Shown: in pieces, positions 43,225 to 52,678 of the stretch
Numbering within the stretch: position 1 is the first letter of the stretch
Layout of the letters: each line of letters starts with the position of its first letter
From: Mesostigma viride
Taxonomy: Eukaryota; Streptophyta; Mesostigmatophyceae; Mesostigmatales; Mesostigmataceae
Length of the DNA: 64,000 nt
NCBI GenBank assembly: GCA_009746045.1
Contig: RPFO01000015.1
Span: 3,088,932-3,152,931 of the forward strand
Reading direction: 5' to 3'
The notes under the pieces: generated by a model
The model's database searches: none
Told to the model about the DNA's origin: nothing
What the model saw: only the letters and a program-made list of their open reading frames with translations
Made by a program: the position numbers and the translations under genes

Positions 43225-44379
43225 TCAGTCCAACGCCTCTCCTGCAGGCCCCTCGTCCACCGGTGTGCCTCGCAGGTGGCCGGATGCGGCCGCGGAAGAG
43301 CCATCATCAGGCTCGGCCGCGTCTGCGGCATCCAGTTGGTTGAGGGCATGCCCAGCTTGCTGGTAGGCGCTTGGGGGCGCCTTGGGTTGTTGGTACAGCC
43401 GGGGCTGTTGGCGCGCTTGTTGCAAGCGTCGGGCACGCTCACCCGCACTGGGAGCTGTGCGCATATTTCGCGCCGGTGGTGGCCTCGAGGCCATTTGCGG
43501 GGAGGCCGCTTGGAAGTTGTTGCGTTGCACAGGCGGGGCCTGGTCCAGCGGAGGGAGATCAGGGCACTCACGTTTGATGTGCCCCACGCGGTTGCAGTGG
43601 TAGCACTGAATCCGGGAAGTGTCCAAGGCATTAATGTCCAGGACCTCGCACTGTAGCTCATCCACCCACACGGGGGCGAATCCCAGCTCATTGAGTTCCA
43701 GTGCATTCACGCGGGGTTTTGGGGTCCGCTGCACCAAGGGAGCTATCTCCGCTAGGTAGGTCTTGATGTCCTGCAGGTTCCATTGAGCCCAGGAGAGGTG
43801 GGCGAATTTCCGCTTCACCTCATCCCGGAATTCGGGTTGCAAGCCCTCATAGAACCTTGCCAAGGCTTCTGGGCCCATCAGGTCATCAACCCGCCCAGCT
43901 AGAAGCTCGAACTTGGTCATATATTCCCGATAGCTCAGGTTCCCCTGCTTGAACGCCCCAAAAGCCTCCCGGTCCAGCTTGTCTTGGTCGGGTGGCAGGT
44001 ACTTGGCCCGTGCTCGCCAAAATAATTCAGCCAAGCTGCTGGGGAAGCCATTGGCCAGGGCGCTTTCGCAATGGAGAGCTTGTCTCACATCGGGAGCCAG
44101 TGCCTCGCTGGACACCAGCTTGACCTTGATATCCTCGTCCAAGAGCTTGCGATTGTATGTCTCCCAGATGTCGATCTTCTGAGACACTGCAATCTCCCAA
44201 GCCTCAAACTCTTGGTACGAGCAGTCGGGTTTAAACTTGGGAATATCCGACAGCTTGGGCAACGGTGGTAGTCGCCCTGCATTGTGAGTATCATCGTCAT
44301 GATGGCCCATGATACTCGCGGGTCTCCCGGGCCTGGCCACACCTTGCGAGGTGTGCCCACGCGGGTAACCTGCGGGGGG
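43225..44379 (-). CDS. Gypsy gag, C-terminal part
   Basis: This continues the gag frame broken by copia-1 at 44380. The core has YQEFEAWEIAVSQKI, YLPPDQDKLDREAF and LARFYEGLQPEFRDEVKRKF, features of the retrotransposon capsid (Retrotrans_gag). The zinc knuckle is CYHCNRVGHIKREC. The tail is rich in Q, A and P. There is no methionine near the copia junction; the true N-terminus is at 51259. Confidence 0.88.
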   Translation of the reverse strand, partial: PPAGYPRGHTSQGVARPGRPASIMGHHDDDTHNAGRLPPLPKLSDIPKFKPDCSYQEFEAWEIAVSQKIDIWETYNRKLLDEDIKVKLVSSEALAPDVRQALHCESALANGFPSSLAELFWRARAKYLPPDQDKLDREAFGAFKQGNLSYREYMTKFELLAGRVDDLMGPEALARFYEGLQPEFRDEVKRKFAHLSWAQWNLQDIKTYLAEIAPLVQRTPKPRVNALELNELGFAPVWVDELQCEVLDINALDTSRIQCYHCNRVGHIKRECPDLPPLDQAPPVQRNNFQAASPQMASRPPPARNMRTAPSAGERARRLQQARQQPRLYQQPKAPPSAYQQAGHALNQLDAADAAEPDDGSSAAASGHLRGTPVDEGPAGEALD

Positions 44380-44724
44380 AGTTGAGTAACTCTAGAGCCC
44401 TAGGATCTGGCTCTAAGTTCCCCATGTCCGTCCGCACGCCTCCCGCTAGCGTCCGCTAAGCCGCCGGCTATAATCCGGCGGTCCGACGCGGGCGACCGGT
44501 CTAAGGGCGGCGCCTAGGGCCGGCGCCACCTAGGCCCCAGTCCGGGGCCTTATCCGGGTCAGTACGGACGGCTAGCTTGTCCCACGGTTACGGCTAACCG
44601 GATAGGGTTTGCTGGCTAAGACATAAACCAGTGGTGGGCCAGCTCCGACGGTAGTTCTCTGTGTTCACCTTATCCCAAGCTCAACGTGACCGACCGCCAT
44701 AGCTGAGCCGGTCGGGCTTTAACT
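44380..44724 (+). repeat. Copia-1 5' LTR
   Basis: This 345-bp LTR starts AGTTGAGTAACTC and ends GGGCTTTAACT. The inverted ends AGTT/AACT replace the usual TG/CA. It matches the 3' LTR at every position compared. The gag ATG lies only 19 bp downstream, leaving little room for a leader; a clear primer-binding site was not assigned. Confidence 0.93.
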
Positions 44725-44743
44725 TGTATTCATAAAAATCCCG

Positions 44744-46525
44744 ATGGCTTCCGGTACACGGAGCCGCACGGGCGAACACACAGATACGCCAAGTGGCGAG
44801 GCCGCAGGGTCCGTCCTGCCACGCTTTAGTGCGGACGAGGCCACGAGGTTGATGCAAACCCTCGTGGCGCAACCGGAACTGGCCAAGCAGTTCAAGCATC
44901 TCATGCTGGCTGCTGACGATGCACTAAATCGCGGCCCTCTCAAGCAAACGGAGGTGCCCGCAGATCTACCGGCCGACTATACGGCGGACGACGCAGCAGA
45001 TTTTCTAGCTGCTCTCAAGCGTCTGCGCGATGGACGCGCAGACAAAGATTCGGAGCTGATTGGCAAGTTCCGTGCAGTATTCTGCAGTACAACAAAGCAC
45101 CCAAACATTGCCAATCTAGTTCGCATTGCGGACGACAACAAACAAACCTGGGAAGTTTTTTACAACGGTCTAGATGCCCACTTGTCGCGGTCTAAGGAAG
45201 AGGCCGACGAGCAAGCCTTCAACGACTTCGAGGGCTATGCAGTTAATAAGGCAAATTTGCCCGGGGCTGCACGTGATTTCCAGGTCTTCGTGCACAAGCA
45301 CAAGCTGCTAGATACTCTCAAGCCCATTTTCCTGTGCAATCGCTTTCTCAAGAAATGCGACCTGTCGTCGGATGTGCATCTGACCATAGCGACGGAACTC
45401 AAAAAGAAGAGTGCCGTCAGTTTCGACGAGGGCATGCTGTATTTGATTTCATGCTTCAAGAGTGCGCAGTCCAAGCCGGCTGCCTCGGCTGCTCTGCCAT
45501 CCCTGCGCAAGGTGGATGCCGGCGCGTCTTCTTCTTCAGGCGCAGAGGCTCCAATTACGCGGTCGGAGCTTACGGCCATCCTGAAAAAGGTCGTCGGCCA
45601 CGGCAACAACGGGGGCCAGCGAGGGCGCAAGCGCGGGCATGGTGGCGACGCCAAGCAGGGTGATCATCCCCCGGCCAAGCGGCAGCAGGGGGCGTCTACT
45701 GACCGCAAGCAACGCTGTGAGCGCTGCTTCGGACGTCGCCATGTCCGGGATGACTGCCGAGTTCGCCCGGACCTGGAGCTCGAGGACAACCTTTGCCGCA
45801 AGTGCCACGACGTTCTGCGTGGTCACAGCGTGGAGGCGTGCAAGGCCAAGCGCATCGTCGTCCACGGCACACGCGAGGAGTGGGCAGAGCGACGGGCAGC
45901 ACGAAAGTCAGGTGAGAGCACGCTCGATACCCCTTCTTTTGCTCAATGCGTCACGCTGAACCGGGCCGTCGTAGAGCCTGACGTCGTTCCTAAAAGCAAC
46001 GTGACTGCATCCTCTGTCTCATTCCGTGATGTGCTCACGCAATCCGTTGATGCTGCTCTGGCTCTGTCGCGCCAGGATCACGTGCTTCCTGAGCACGGGT
46101 CTACAATGCGTGACCTAAGCAATGTGGTGTCTTCTAGGTCGGGTGTGTACAACGCCGAGCGACCAAGCACTACTGCAGCACCCCAGCTAGATACTGGGGC
46201 GGTTGGGCCTATGAGGAATGTTGTGACAGTGCAAGAGAATGCTGGGCGGGCAGATGTTCTCGGTACACACCACCCTAGTGTGGATCTTCACATTGGCAAG
46301 GTGCTCACACGGGCGGCCTTTCGTGCAGCCTCTGAAGCTGCCCAGTTAGCCAATGTCACTACCCCAGTAGTCACCCCACCTGTTGAGAATCCTGACAATG
46401 CCACTGCACCTCAGGCTGTCACCCTGAAACTGTTAGCATACCAGATGCACCGTGCATACGGGCATGAGGCCCAAGCCGAGGTAGAGGGGGCACACATGTT
46501 GGGGCACCTTTATACAACGAGCTGA
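44744..46525 (+). CDS. Copia-1 gag and pre-integrase zinc region
   Basis: This 593-codon frame starts MASGTRSRTGEHTD. The capsid-like part runs to about residue 240. Two zinc motifs follow: CERCFGRRHVRDDC (C-x2-C-x4-H-x4-C) and CRKCHDVLRGHSVEAC. The end holds MHRAYGHEAQAE, the histidine half of the HHCC site of copia integrases. The cysteine half (CPAC) lies in the next frame, so a -1 shift near 46500 is needed to complete the site. A lone LDTGAV near residue 485 is not set in protease-like sequence. Confidence 0.88.
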   Translation: MASGTRSRTGEHTDTPSGEAAGSVLPRFSADEATRLMQTLVAQPELAKQFKHLMLAADDALNRGPLKQTEVPADLPADYTADDAADFLAALKRLRDGRADKDSELIGKFRAVFCSTTKHPNIANLVRIADDNKQTWEVFYNGLDAHLSRSKEEADEQAFNDFEGYAVNKANLPGAARDFQVFVHKHKLLDTLKPIFLCNRFLKKCDLSSDVHLTIATELKKKSAVSFDEGMLYLISCFKSAQSKPAASAALPSLRKVDAGASSSSGAEAPITRSELTAILKKVVGHGNNGGQRGRKRGHGGDAKQGDHPPAKRQQGASTDRKQRCERCFGRRHVRDDCRVRPDLELEDNLCRKCHDVLRGHSVEACKAKRIVVHGTREEWAERRAARKSGESTLDTPSFAQCVTLNRAVVEPDVVPKSNVTASSVSFRDVLTQSVDAALALSRQDHVLPEHGSTMRDLSNVVSSRSGVYNAERPSTTAAPQLDTGAVGPMRNVVTVQENAGRADVLGTHHPSVDLHIGKVLTRAAFRAASEAAQLANVTTPVVTPPVENPDNATAPQAVTLKLLAYQMHRAYGHEAQAEVEGAHMLGHLYTTS

Positions 46526-46530
46526 AGAAT

Positions 46531-47526
46531 GTGCGTGCTCAGTGTCCTGCCTGCATCAAGATCAGGAAGAAGTCGCGTAGGCGGCATGCCAAGACTCCAC
46601 CCTTGGAGCGAGGGTACCTTGTGGGGGATGTCATGCACATGGAAGGGGGGGACACCTATTTCATAGTCAAGGATAGGTTCAGCAAGGCCACCTACATTGA
46701 GCCGCTGCCTCACATGTTTGAGGCTGACCTGCACAGGGCTATCAAGATCAGCCTGGCTTTCTTTCATCCCGTAGTGGAGCTCATGCTAGACCAGCAGTTC
46801 CGCTGTGTGCAAGGTTTGCCGGGGATGGAGGCCGTGGTCATCGTGGGGCGTGAGGATCACGGCAATATGGGCATGATAGATCGCACTGTAAGCTATGTCA
46901 AGACTGTGGCAGCCAAGCGACAGGATAACCCACATGGCAAATCCTACGCGGTCAAGACGGCGTGGTGCAAGGAGCTCATGCATGTGTGCAACCATAGGCA
47001 CGTGCTTGATGTCAAGGGCTTTGGGCTAGTCACGCCTCGGGGGCTGTCAGCGGGCACCTACTCACCCGAGGTAGTAGAGGCATACCAACAGCATCTACAG
47101 GATACCGCCGCCAAGCTGCGGCTCAAGGATGCCACGCTGCCTGATTTGTCTAGCGCTTTTGAGGTCGGGCAGTTGGTCATGTTCCACAAGGAGAGCTCGC
47201 CCAGCGGCAAACGGGGCACCATGCAGGGGCCTGGGGCCATCACAAAGTTAGACTGGCCGCTGCGGGTCATAGACATAGAGTGGAATGATCGGGTGTATAG
47301 GGTACCATGGGCATCGGTGGCAGGCTATAAGCAAGGGGATAGCATGGAGAGTGAGCTGGCAGCCAACAGGGCACTGGGGTGGGTAGTGAAGGATAATGCG
47401 CCTGTCGTAGCATCTGAGGTGGTACCCCACGGGTCGCTCCCAGGGGCAGACACAGCTACACCCCCCCCTCCCCTGGGCCCCAATATGACCCCGTGGATGG
47501 GTGGGATGAGGATGGGGTGGGTTTGA
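46531..47526 (+). CDS. Copia-1 integrase
   Basis: The frame opens with VRAQCPACIKIRKKSRRR, completing the zinc site. The catalytic core begins GYLVGDVMHMEGGD (first D), followed by KDRFSKATYIEPL. The second D is probably in ELMLDQQFRC. The block aligned to the catalytic glutamate reads HGNMGMIDRTVSYVKT, with D where copia-2 has E (HGSQGVVERTIRELKT). A C-terminal SH3-like part follows (SSAFEVGQLVMFHKESSPSG, VYRVPWASV). The frame overlaps the next one by 34 bp in a -1 relation. Confidence 0.8.
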   Translation: MRAQCPACIKIRKKSRRRHAKTPPLERGYLVGDVMHMEGGDTYFIVKDRFSKATYIEPLPHMFEADLHRAIKISLAFFHPVVELMLDQQFRCVQGLPGMEAVVIVGREDHGNMGMIDRTVSYVKTVAAKRQDNPHGKSYAVKTAWCKELMHVCNHRHVLDVKGFGLVTPRGLSAGTYSPEVVEAYQQHLQDTAAKLRLKDATLPDLSSAFEVGQLVMFHKESSPSGKRGTMQGPGAITKLDWPLRVIDIEWNDRVYRVPWASVAGYKQGDSMESELAANRALGWVVKDNAPVVASEVVPHGSLPGADTATPPPPLGPNMTPWMGGMRMGWV

Positions 47527-49811
47527 CGGGACCTAGTGCACGTAGTGACTCACCTCCTGTGCTAGCCACGGATAATGTGGGAGGCCCGCCTAGCGTGGCC
47601 TCGCCGGAGGGTCAGGGTCCTGCCCATGCGCCTCGCCCACCTAGGGACCTGGCTTCAACGGTCACGGCCTTGTGGCGTGCTCAGGCGCTTAAAGCGAAAG
47701 CTGCATCAGGGGTGGCTCAGGTCAAAACTCTCTCACAGGGGGTCAGGCCGGTTAAGTCAGCCTTGTTTCCTACGTGTAGACCGTGGCAGCTGGTGGCTGT
47801 GGACACGCAAGCATCCGTGTCTATTATCTCTCGTCGGGCAGCCACCCTGTATCCAGTGCTAGAGTCGCCGTACAAATCGGTGACCGACTTTGCAGGCACT
47901 TCGGCATATCAAGTTACCGGGATGGTGGTGCTGCCGGTGTTGGGCATTGACACGCCGTTTCACGTCGTGGATGGCTACGAGGATGTGGCCTTGCTGGGCG
48001 AACCTTTCGTATCATACCCGGGGTTCTCAGTGTCCGCTGACTTGCTGTCAGTCGCGGGGGTGGGCAGCATCCCGCTTCGCGAGTACCACGCTCCATTGGG
48101 GGTGGTGGTCGGGCAGCCCGGCGTCGTGCGGCGCTTACCGATGGCGGCGTTTTCCACACCGCCGCTCGTCCAGTCCATCATTCAGCCTCAGGATTGGCAC
48201 CCGCGCAGCTTCGGCCTCCACTCACACTCACTGGCGGCGGATAGCCCTGTGACGTGGGAGCAACTTGTCCTGGACTGTCAAGATCCTCTCAAGTTTGCTT
48301 TGTGGCGCGACGCGTTCATTCGAGCCAAGGAGCAGTGGCGAGAGCGCGAGGTCTACCGAGGATTGGAGAGTGTGCCAGCCGGGGCCACGCGGTTGCGGTT
48401 GAAGTTCGTGCTCACCTACAAGCCGGACGAGACCAACTCTTCGGTGGTGTTCCGGGTAAGGCCCGTGGTCACGGAGACGAAGGGGTCCTCCCCGCTGGAC
48501 GCCAAGGATCTTTATACCCCTGGGCTCAACCATGTTTCGCATCGGCTACTGACGGTCATCTACTTGGGCAAGCGGAACGCGGGCAAGGACTACGGGATGT
48601 GGTGCGGTGACTTTCAGCGGGCATTCCTCCACAGCGACGCTGGGGTCGCGCAGCAAACATGGCAAGGCACCCGCTACGTGGTGAAGGTCCCGGTGGTCTG
48701 GCAGGATGGCACCATTGGCAGCGAGTATATCGAGCTGTTGACAGGGGTGGAGGGGCTGCAGAGCTCTCCCATCATCTTCCGCATTTCCGCGGAGGAGGTC
48801 TTGCAGAGCTTAGGGGCCACGTACCATCGCGCGGATCCTAACTTCTTTGTGGTCCCCACCGGCGTCCCTGGCGAGCCAGCCCTCTTCGTGTGGCATGGCG
48901 ATGACTTCAAGCTGGTGGCACCTCGCACCTTTGCTACCCAGTTTCTTGCTGCAGTGGCGGCTAAGTTTCCCCTGGGCAGGGCGGTGGATCATGAGGAGGG
49001 TAAACCCGTGGTGTTTTGCGGCGTGCAGTCTACGTTGCAGCGGGATTCGCGTTCTGGCGAATGGGTCATGCACATGCAGGATAGCCGCAACTATGTGGTT
49101 GACCTGCTGGCCGACCTCCCGTCCCCGCTGTTGGCAACCCATGGGCCCTCGGTTAAGGGCAAGCTCGGGTGGTTGGCGGACACGGTGGCACCTGATTTGG
49201 CGGTGCTCGCTCGCCTGCCCGATGATGTGCTGGAAGGACTAGGGTCCATTCATGTTCGGCGGCAGCTGGCCATGACGCCCGGCATTGTGCTTCGTGGGCT
49301 CGATTGCTCACAGCCGGTGCACCTCGAGATAGTGACGGATGCTAATCTAGAGACGCGCACAGTCAGCCAAGTGCGGGCCCGCATGGGGGCACTGTTCTTT
49401 ATTAGCAATGAGGGACAGCCTGGCATGTTGTTAGATTGGTACTCGCGCTTGCACAGCCGCATTGCCACTAGCCCCAACACGGCTGAATGCCGGGGCATTG
49501 TTTCAGCTATCTCACATGGCATGTGGCTGCGGTACTTGCTGGGTTGGGTATTTGGCTCGTGTGGGTTCACTCTTCACTGGACTAGCACGGTGCACACTGA
49601 CTCACAAAGTTGTTTGGCCTTCCTTGACAATCCCTATGCGCGGTCACAGGACGTTGATTACCTCGTACTCGCTGAGGCGGCCTCCTGCGTCACGCGTCTC
49701 CAGCACATCGCGGATGAACTCAATCCCGCGGATGCACTCACCAAGGAGGCGCGGGAGGCTGCCCCGCAGTACGCAGTGTTGCGCAAGCGCATGACGATGC
49801 AACACCCGTGA
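47493..49811 (+). CDS. Copia-1 protease, reverse transcriptase and RNase H
   Basis: In this 772-codon frame residues 97-180 look like a retropepsin: WQLVAVDTQASVSIISRRAA (DTQA in place of DSGA) and VALLGEPFVSYPG as the second-lobe motif. The copia RT follows with VFRVRPVVTETKGSS, YGMWCGDFQRAFLHSD (first catalytic D), LLTGVEGLQSSP, and FVWHGDDFKLV, where HGDD replaces the usual YVDD. RNase H runs from LEIVTDANLET through TSPNTAECRGIV and TVHTDSQSCL to HIADELNPADALTKEA, the classic copia ending. The frame is fully open. Confidence 0.9.
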   Translation: MDGWDEDGVGLTGPSARSDSPPVLATDNVGGPPSVASPEGQGPAHAPRPPRDLASTVTALWRAQALKAKAASGVAQVKTLSQGVRPVKSALFPTCRPWQLVAVDTQASVSIISRRAATLYPVLESPYKSVTDFAGTSAYQVTGMVVLPVLGIDTPFHVVDGYEDVALLGEPFVSYPGFSVSADLLSVAGVGSIPLREYHAPLGVVVGQPGVVRRLPMAAFSTPPLVQSIIQPQDWHPRSFGLHSHSLAADSPVTWEQLVLDCQDPLKFALWRDAFIRAKEQWREREVYRGLESVPAGATRLRLKFVLTYKPDETNSSVVFRVRPVVTETKGSSPLDAKDLYTPGLNHVSHRLLTVIYLGKRNAGKDYGMWCGDFQRAFLHSDAGVAQQTWQGTRYVVKVPVVWQDGTIGSEYIELLTGVEGLQSSPIIFRISAEEVLQSLGATYHRADPNFFVVPTGVPGEPALFVWHGDDFKLVAPRTFATQFLAAVAAKFPLGRAVDHEEGKPVVFCGVQSTLQRDSRSGEWVMHMQDSRNYVVDLLADLPSPLLATHGPSVKGKLGWLADTVAPDLAVLARLPDDVLEGLGSIHVRRQLAMTPGIVLRGLDCSQPVHLEIVTDANLETRTVSQVRARMGALFFISNEGQPGMLLDWYSRLHSRIATSPNTAECRGIVSAISHGMWLRYLLGWVFGSCGFTLHWTSTVHTDSQSCLAFLDNPYARSQDVDYLVLAEAASCVTRLQHIADELNPADALTKEAREAAPQYAVLRKRMTMQHP

Positions 49812-50189
49812 GCCACACAGGGTTACGGCTCGGGCGCTTTATGAATACAGCCATAACTCACCCTGTGTTGCTAGCATTCACGAATATCATGGTGGTAGTT
49901 TTTTTTGCTTGTCCTGACCATACCCTAGCCACGTTGGACGGTGCCTTGGGCCCGTCGGCGGGTCACTGGTCCTAATAAATGGGTCACCTTTTGTCTGGTG
50001 GCATAGTTGTTTTTTTCTCGATACTTATTACATCACTATTCATGTGTGATCACAAGGGCGCGGGTCGATACCGTGGTGATTTTGACGGCCTTGAGGCCCC
50101 CTTGAGTTCCCTACCTTAGAGGGTTTTGTATGGTCTGCATTTGATGTAATTATTTTGATAATTAATCAAAGAACAAAAGAGTATGTCGG
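49812..50189 (+). other. Copia-1 3' untranslated region before the LTR
   Basis: This is non-coding sequence between the RNase H stop and the 3' LTR. It ends with AATCAAAGAACAAAAGAG, a purine-rich stretch that may serve as polypurine tract about 10 bp before the LTR. Confidence 0.6.
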
Positions 50190-50534
50190 AGTTGAGTAAC
50201 TCTAGAGCCCTAGGATCTGGCTCTAAGTTCCCCATGTCCGTCCGCACGCCTCCCGCTAGCGTCCGCTAAGCCGCCGGCTATAATCCGGCGGTCCGACGCG
50301 GGCGACCGGTCTAAGGGCGGCGCCTAGGGCCGGCGCCACCTAGGCCCCAGTCCGGGGCCTTATCCGGGTCAGTACGGACGGCTAGCTTGTCCCACGGTTA
50401 CGGCTAACCGGATAGGGTTTGCTGGCTAAGACATAAACCAGTGGTGGGCCAGCTCCGACGGTAGTTCTCTGTGTTCACCTTATCCCAAGCTCAACGTGAC
50501 CGACCGCCATAGCTGAGCCGGTCGGGCTTTAACT
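50190..50534 (+). repeat. Copia-1 3' LTR
   Basis: Identical to 44380-44724 by eye. The element side reads GTATGTCGG before AGTT, and the flank side begins GGGGGGCTGC, continuing the gypsy gag sequence. Confidence 0.93.
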
Positions 50535-51259
50535 GGGGGGCTGCAATCATCCTCACCCGGGTGCTCATACCCATGTGGGTAGTGGGCGCGGCTTGCATAA
50601 TGATGGGCGGCGGTGGCCGCTGGGTGCTGCGCTCGTGGGTCACCCGGAGCCAGGCGGTCGTATGCTGAGTTGGGGAGGGGAATCGCCTCCCCTGCGACCC
50701 CGAAGGAAAACCGACCGGTCCGTGCGGTGCCATGGCCCTGCCCAGCCATATTTGGCGAGGCATAGCCGAAGGGGCTAGCCCCAAGGGGTCCAGGCGCATG
50801 ATAGGACGCCCGATTCGCAGCGCGGCGAGACCGCGATCGGCTATCATACAAGGGTGGCGCCGGGGCGCTGCTGGGCCAAGTGGCCAATGTAGGTTGCGGC
50901 AGCACCGTAGGCAGGGCCCCACTCCTACCGTAGTGCAGGGTAACATTATTCCCCTGCGTCCCCGCGCCGGCTCCTACACCAAGGGCCGGACCCGCCGACA
51001 ATCCCGCGATGGATGTTCCACTAGGTGGTCCATTAAGGGGATTCACTACGGGGCTATCAGGTGGTGCACCGGCAGCCGCCGAGGAATTCCCTCCCAAACG
51101 TGGGGTTTGTGCTGGGGATGACCCCCTAGAGCCACGCTCACTACTCGGGCGTGAGTGATTTTGGGTAGCTCTCTCTGCCGCCTCGAGTGCTGCCACGAGG
51201 GAAGGGGCAGGAGAGAAGCGATGGGCCTCTCGTCGCCCTCGCTCAATACCGTCAGCCAT
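50535..51259 (-). CDS. Gypsy gag, N-terminal part
   Basis: It starts MADGIERGRREAH at 51259 and runs about 240 codons of low-complexity A/S/P/G-rich sequence to GEDDCSPP. Copia-1 interrupts it there, and the frame resumes at 44379 (GYPRGHTSQGVARPG). The full gag would be about 620 codons. Long disordered N-termini are common in chromovirus gag proteins. Confidence 0.82.
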
Positions 51260-51920
51260 CGCGTGGTGGCTGGTACAGTGTGAAACAATGTGCCTTTAGT
51301 CTTGGCAGGGTGATAAATTAATAATAATCCTCACACACACCCACAGCTTCCAAACAGGTTACACAATGCTCTAACAAGGGGGTAGGGCATGTTCCTTGTT
51401 AGCCTACAATGTACCTGGTTGTCCATGCGGATCCGCTGGAAGCGCAGTCCCTTGAACGACCGGTGCTGGAATAGATCCGTGGAAGCGTCCTCTCGGGCAC
51501 TGTCACGCGAACCGGGTCACGGGGACCAAGCACCAAAATACGTCAATCAAGGGACGTGAGATATTCATGCAGCTTGCCGGAGCTGACAGTATATATCCCA
51601 GATATAGGGTGTGAGGCAATATCCAAGACGCCAAATAATGCGTGAAATCGCAACCCACAAAGCGTTTCCTTATAAAGCACGCAGTATAAGGAGATTCGTT
51701 TCCGGACGAATCCCTTAGGTCAACCGGACAAGGCCAGGTTGGGGCATGCAAGAACCGCAATGTGGGTAACGGGTATGGACAGATAGGATTGTGGGGATCC
51801 GACCCCCACAATGAATTACTGCAAGCGGAATTAGTAAGGGTTCCGGCCCTTATATAATTCCGTTGCTGATCCGGATCAGATTACAGAAAAACGGGACGGG
51901 ATAGAGGCCACTGGGAAAGT
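51260..51920 (-). other. Gypsy 5' leader
   Basis: This is non-coding sequence of about 660 bp between the primer-binding site and the gag start on the minus strand. Packaging and translation signals would lie here; none can be named from sequence alone. Confidence 0.6.
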
Positions 51921-51935
51921 TTCCTCCGAGTCCAG
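51921..51935 (-). promoter_or_regulatory. Gypsy primer-binding site
   Basis: On the minus strand the bases directly after the 5' LTR read CTGGACTCGGAGGAA. The TGG, one base after the LTR, fits pairing with a tRNA 3' CCA end. The tRNA identity was not determined. Confidence 0.6.
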
Positions 51936-52673
51936 TTTAACACGTATGGCTATTTAGAATAGCGCCTTGAAGGATTGAGAACGAATGCGAAAGACCTTTG
52001 ATTTCCTATGCGTCACAGCGCACGATGGTGGCTTAAGAATACTCGTCACACAATACGAATAAGCTCAAACCCGGAAAACCGGTTTCGTATATTACAATGT
52101 CACCACACAGATTAAAACACTCAATGCGGGAAGACTTACACCCAGTAGGCGAGGGATTCACACTCGAGCCCACAGGAGATTTACACTCCAGGATTAAGCG
52201 ATGGTAAATAATCTGTAGAGCAACGTGGTAAATTACGATACAAGGTGCGGATTGCTGGCATAGCTCGTGCCTTCCTATTTTGTCCCTTCGTCCCCGTTGG
52301 CGGCTGCGCCTGGCGCTGCCAACCAGGCATGACGTGAGGTCCGCGGGGACGGGCTTCTCGAACCGTCTAGAACACATTAAAGACCAGTACGGCTAGAGGC
52401 CTCTCCTGAAAAATATCCAAATGTCCGTAGATACCATCATAACGCATGTGCAGTGCCACTTGGCTGTCCCGTAACTCCCGTTCAGGCGCTAGGTCTGCCT
52501 ACGGCGCAAAGGCCAAGTTCGTCAGCAAAACTTCTACACTTATACTTCCACACGGGTTGCCTCGGCTGCCAACTACTATGGCCTCGGCACTGGCGCCGGA
52601 TTACGGTCGGCGCCGATCGACCGGGACGGATAATTTATATTTACCACAAACGGCATGTTGCATCCGTGCAACA
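51936..52673 (-). repeat. Gypsy 5' LTR
   Basis: This 738-bp copy matches 36973-37710 except at two observed positions (G for C near 52247, A for G near 52432). As the upstream LTR on the minus strand it should carry the promoter. Confidence 0.9.
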
Positions 52674-52678
52674 GGAGG

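Larger units (their letters stand above)
44380..50534 (+). mobile_element. Copia-1: recent copia-type element nested in gypsy gag
   Basis: Two identical 345-bp LTRs (44380-44724 and 50190-50534) bound 5.5 kb with three large frames: gag, integrase, and protease-RT-RNase H. The target duplication lies in a G run. Removing the element with one 5-bp GGGGG copy leaves seven G and rejoins the two gag halves of the gypsy element in frame, which supports the boundaries. Identical LTRs imply a very recent insertion. The order of domains and the LTR ends are unusual (see findings). Confidence 0.93.
36973..52673 (-). mobile_element. Ty3/gypsy chromovirus with copia nested in gag
   Basis: The element reads on the minus strand: 5' LTR 52673-51936, primer site, gag, pol (PR-RT-RH-IN-chromodomain), a third ORF, polypurine tract, 3' LTR 37710-36973. 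It is bordered by GGAGG at 36968-36972 and 52674-52678, a 5-bp duplication as expected. The LTRs differ at only two of 738 positions seen (37272 and 37449 against the other copy), so insertion was recent. It lies in the right arm of the foldback; excising it with one GGAGG restores the arm. Two frameshifts in pol suggest that this copy is inactive. Confidence 0.92.

Noticed and set aside
46180-46215. LDTGAV in copia-1 gag as the usual copia protease
   Set aside because: The surrounding residues do not resemble a retropepsin, there is no second-lobe motif, and copia-2 has nothing similar there.
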